Source of the DNA: Ramlibacter sp.
Lineage (GTDB): Bacteria > Pseudomonadota > Gammaproteobacteria > Burkholderiales > Burkholderiaceae_C
DNA: 6,226 nucleotides
Assembly: GCA_021156245.1 (NCBI GenBank)
Contig: JAJNBO010000170.1
Location: 1-6,226 of the forward strand
Direction: 5' to 3'
Made by a program: the position numbers and the translations under genes
Notes under the pieces: generated by a model
Databases searched by the model: none
What the model was told of the DNA's origin: nothing
The model's input: the letters and a program-made list of their open reading frames with translations, nothing else
Shown: positions 6,175 through 6,226 of the stretch, piece by piece
Layout of the letters: every line of letters begins with the position of its first letter
How positions within the stretch are numbered: the stretch's first letter is position 1

Positions 6175-6180
6175 AGGAGA
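6175..6180 (+). promoter_or_regulatory. Strong ribosome binding site of the last gene
   Basis: AGGAGA lies 7 bases before the ATG at 6188. It is the best Shine-Dalgarno sequence in the window and fixes the start of the gene that runs off the right edge. Confidence 0.8.
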
Positions 6181-6187
6181 CAACAAC

Positions 6188-6226
6188 ATGAAAATCAAGA
6201 GCCAGAAGGACTTCTTCTCCGGGCTC
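6188..6226 (+). CDS. Start of a gene cut by the right edge; possibly TctB of a tripartite tricarboxylate transporter
   Basis: Only 13 codons are visible, reading MKIKSQKDFFSGL. A start of this kind (basic residues, then KDFFSGL leading into a membrane helix) is what I recall from TctB-family small membrane subunits of tripartite tricarboxylate transporters in Burkholderiales, which import citrate and other carboxylates together with TctA and a TctC/Bug binding protein. The strong ribosome binding site, the palindrome and the promoter-like boxes upstream show that this is a real, separately controlled gene. The coding call is firm; the TctB identity rests on 13 residues and memory of the family, so treat it as a suggestion. 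Confidence 0.5.
   Translation, partial: MKIKSQKDFFSGL

Noticed and set aside
1..6226. Search for RNA genes, CRISPR repeats, insertion sequences, attachment sites and integrase or toxin genes
   Set aside because: No tRNA-like cloverleaf, repeat-spacer pattern, terminal inverted repeats with a transposase, or mobile-element protein was seen.

Overview
The window is a 6.2 kb, very GC-rich and almost fully coding stretch of chromosome. Its codon use, gene families and the style of its proteins suggest a betaproteobacterium of the order Burkholderiales, probably near Comamonadaceae (Ramlibacter or Variovorax-like). That placement is inferred from protein character, not from a marker gene. No mobile element, RNA gene, CRISPR array or phage gene was seen.

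Layout from left to right. (1) A leftward pair: a membrane-anchored HtrA/DegS-like serine protease without a PDZ domain (440-1432, minus), followed after 43 bases by the N-terminal part of a MoxR-family AAA+ ATPase (1-396, minus, cut by the window edge). (2) Divergent from the protease, a TatD-family metal-dependent hydrolase (1555-2379, plus). (3) Convergent with tatD and only 6 bases away, an unrecognised 311-residue, all-helical soluble protein (2386-3321, minus). (4) Divergent from that protein, across a 129-base intergenic region that holds an exact palindrome, a spermidine-synthase-fold protein (3451-4200, plus; GTG start). (5) After 61 bases, a complete GspE/PilB-type secretion or pilus ATPase (4262-6049, plus) with no other secretion gene beside it. 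(6) A 138-base regulatory gap with a 7-2-7 palindrome, a possible promoter and a strong ribosome binding site, leading into the first 13 codons of a new gene (6188 onward), tentatively a TctB small membrane subunit of a tripartite tricarboxylate transporter.

The genes do not form one obvious pathway. The clearest functional pair is the envelope protease with the MoxR ATPase, which suggests envelope protein quality control or assembly of a metal- or von Willebrand-domain protein complex encoded further left. The rest reads as housekeeping and accessory genes typical of the group. The parts most worth attention are the unknown helical protein with its palindromic divergent promoter region, two genes that lack a Shine-Dalgarno sequence but have a -10-like hexamer 6 to 8 bases before the start codon (possible leaderless messages), and the operator-like palindrome before the last gene. 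I found no convincing evidence of a wholly new multi-gene system.
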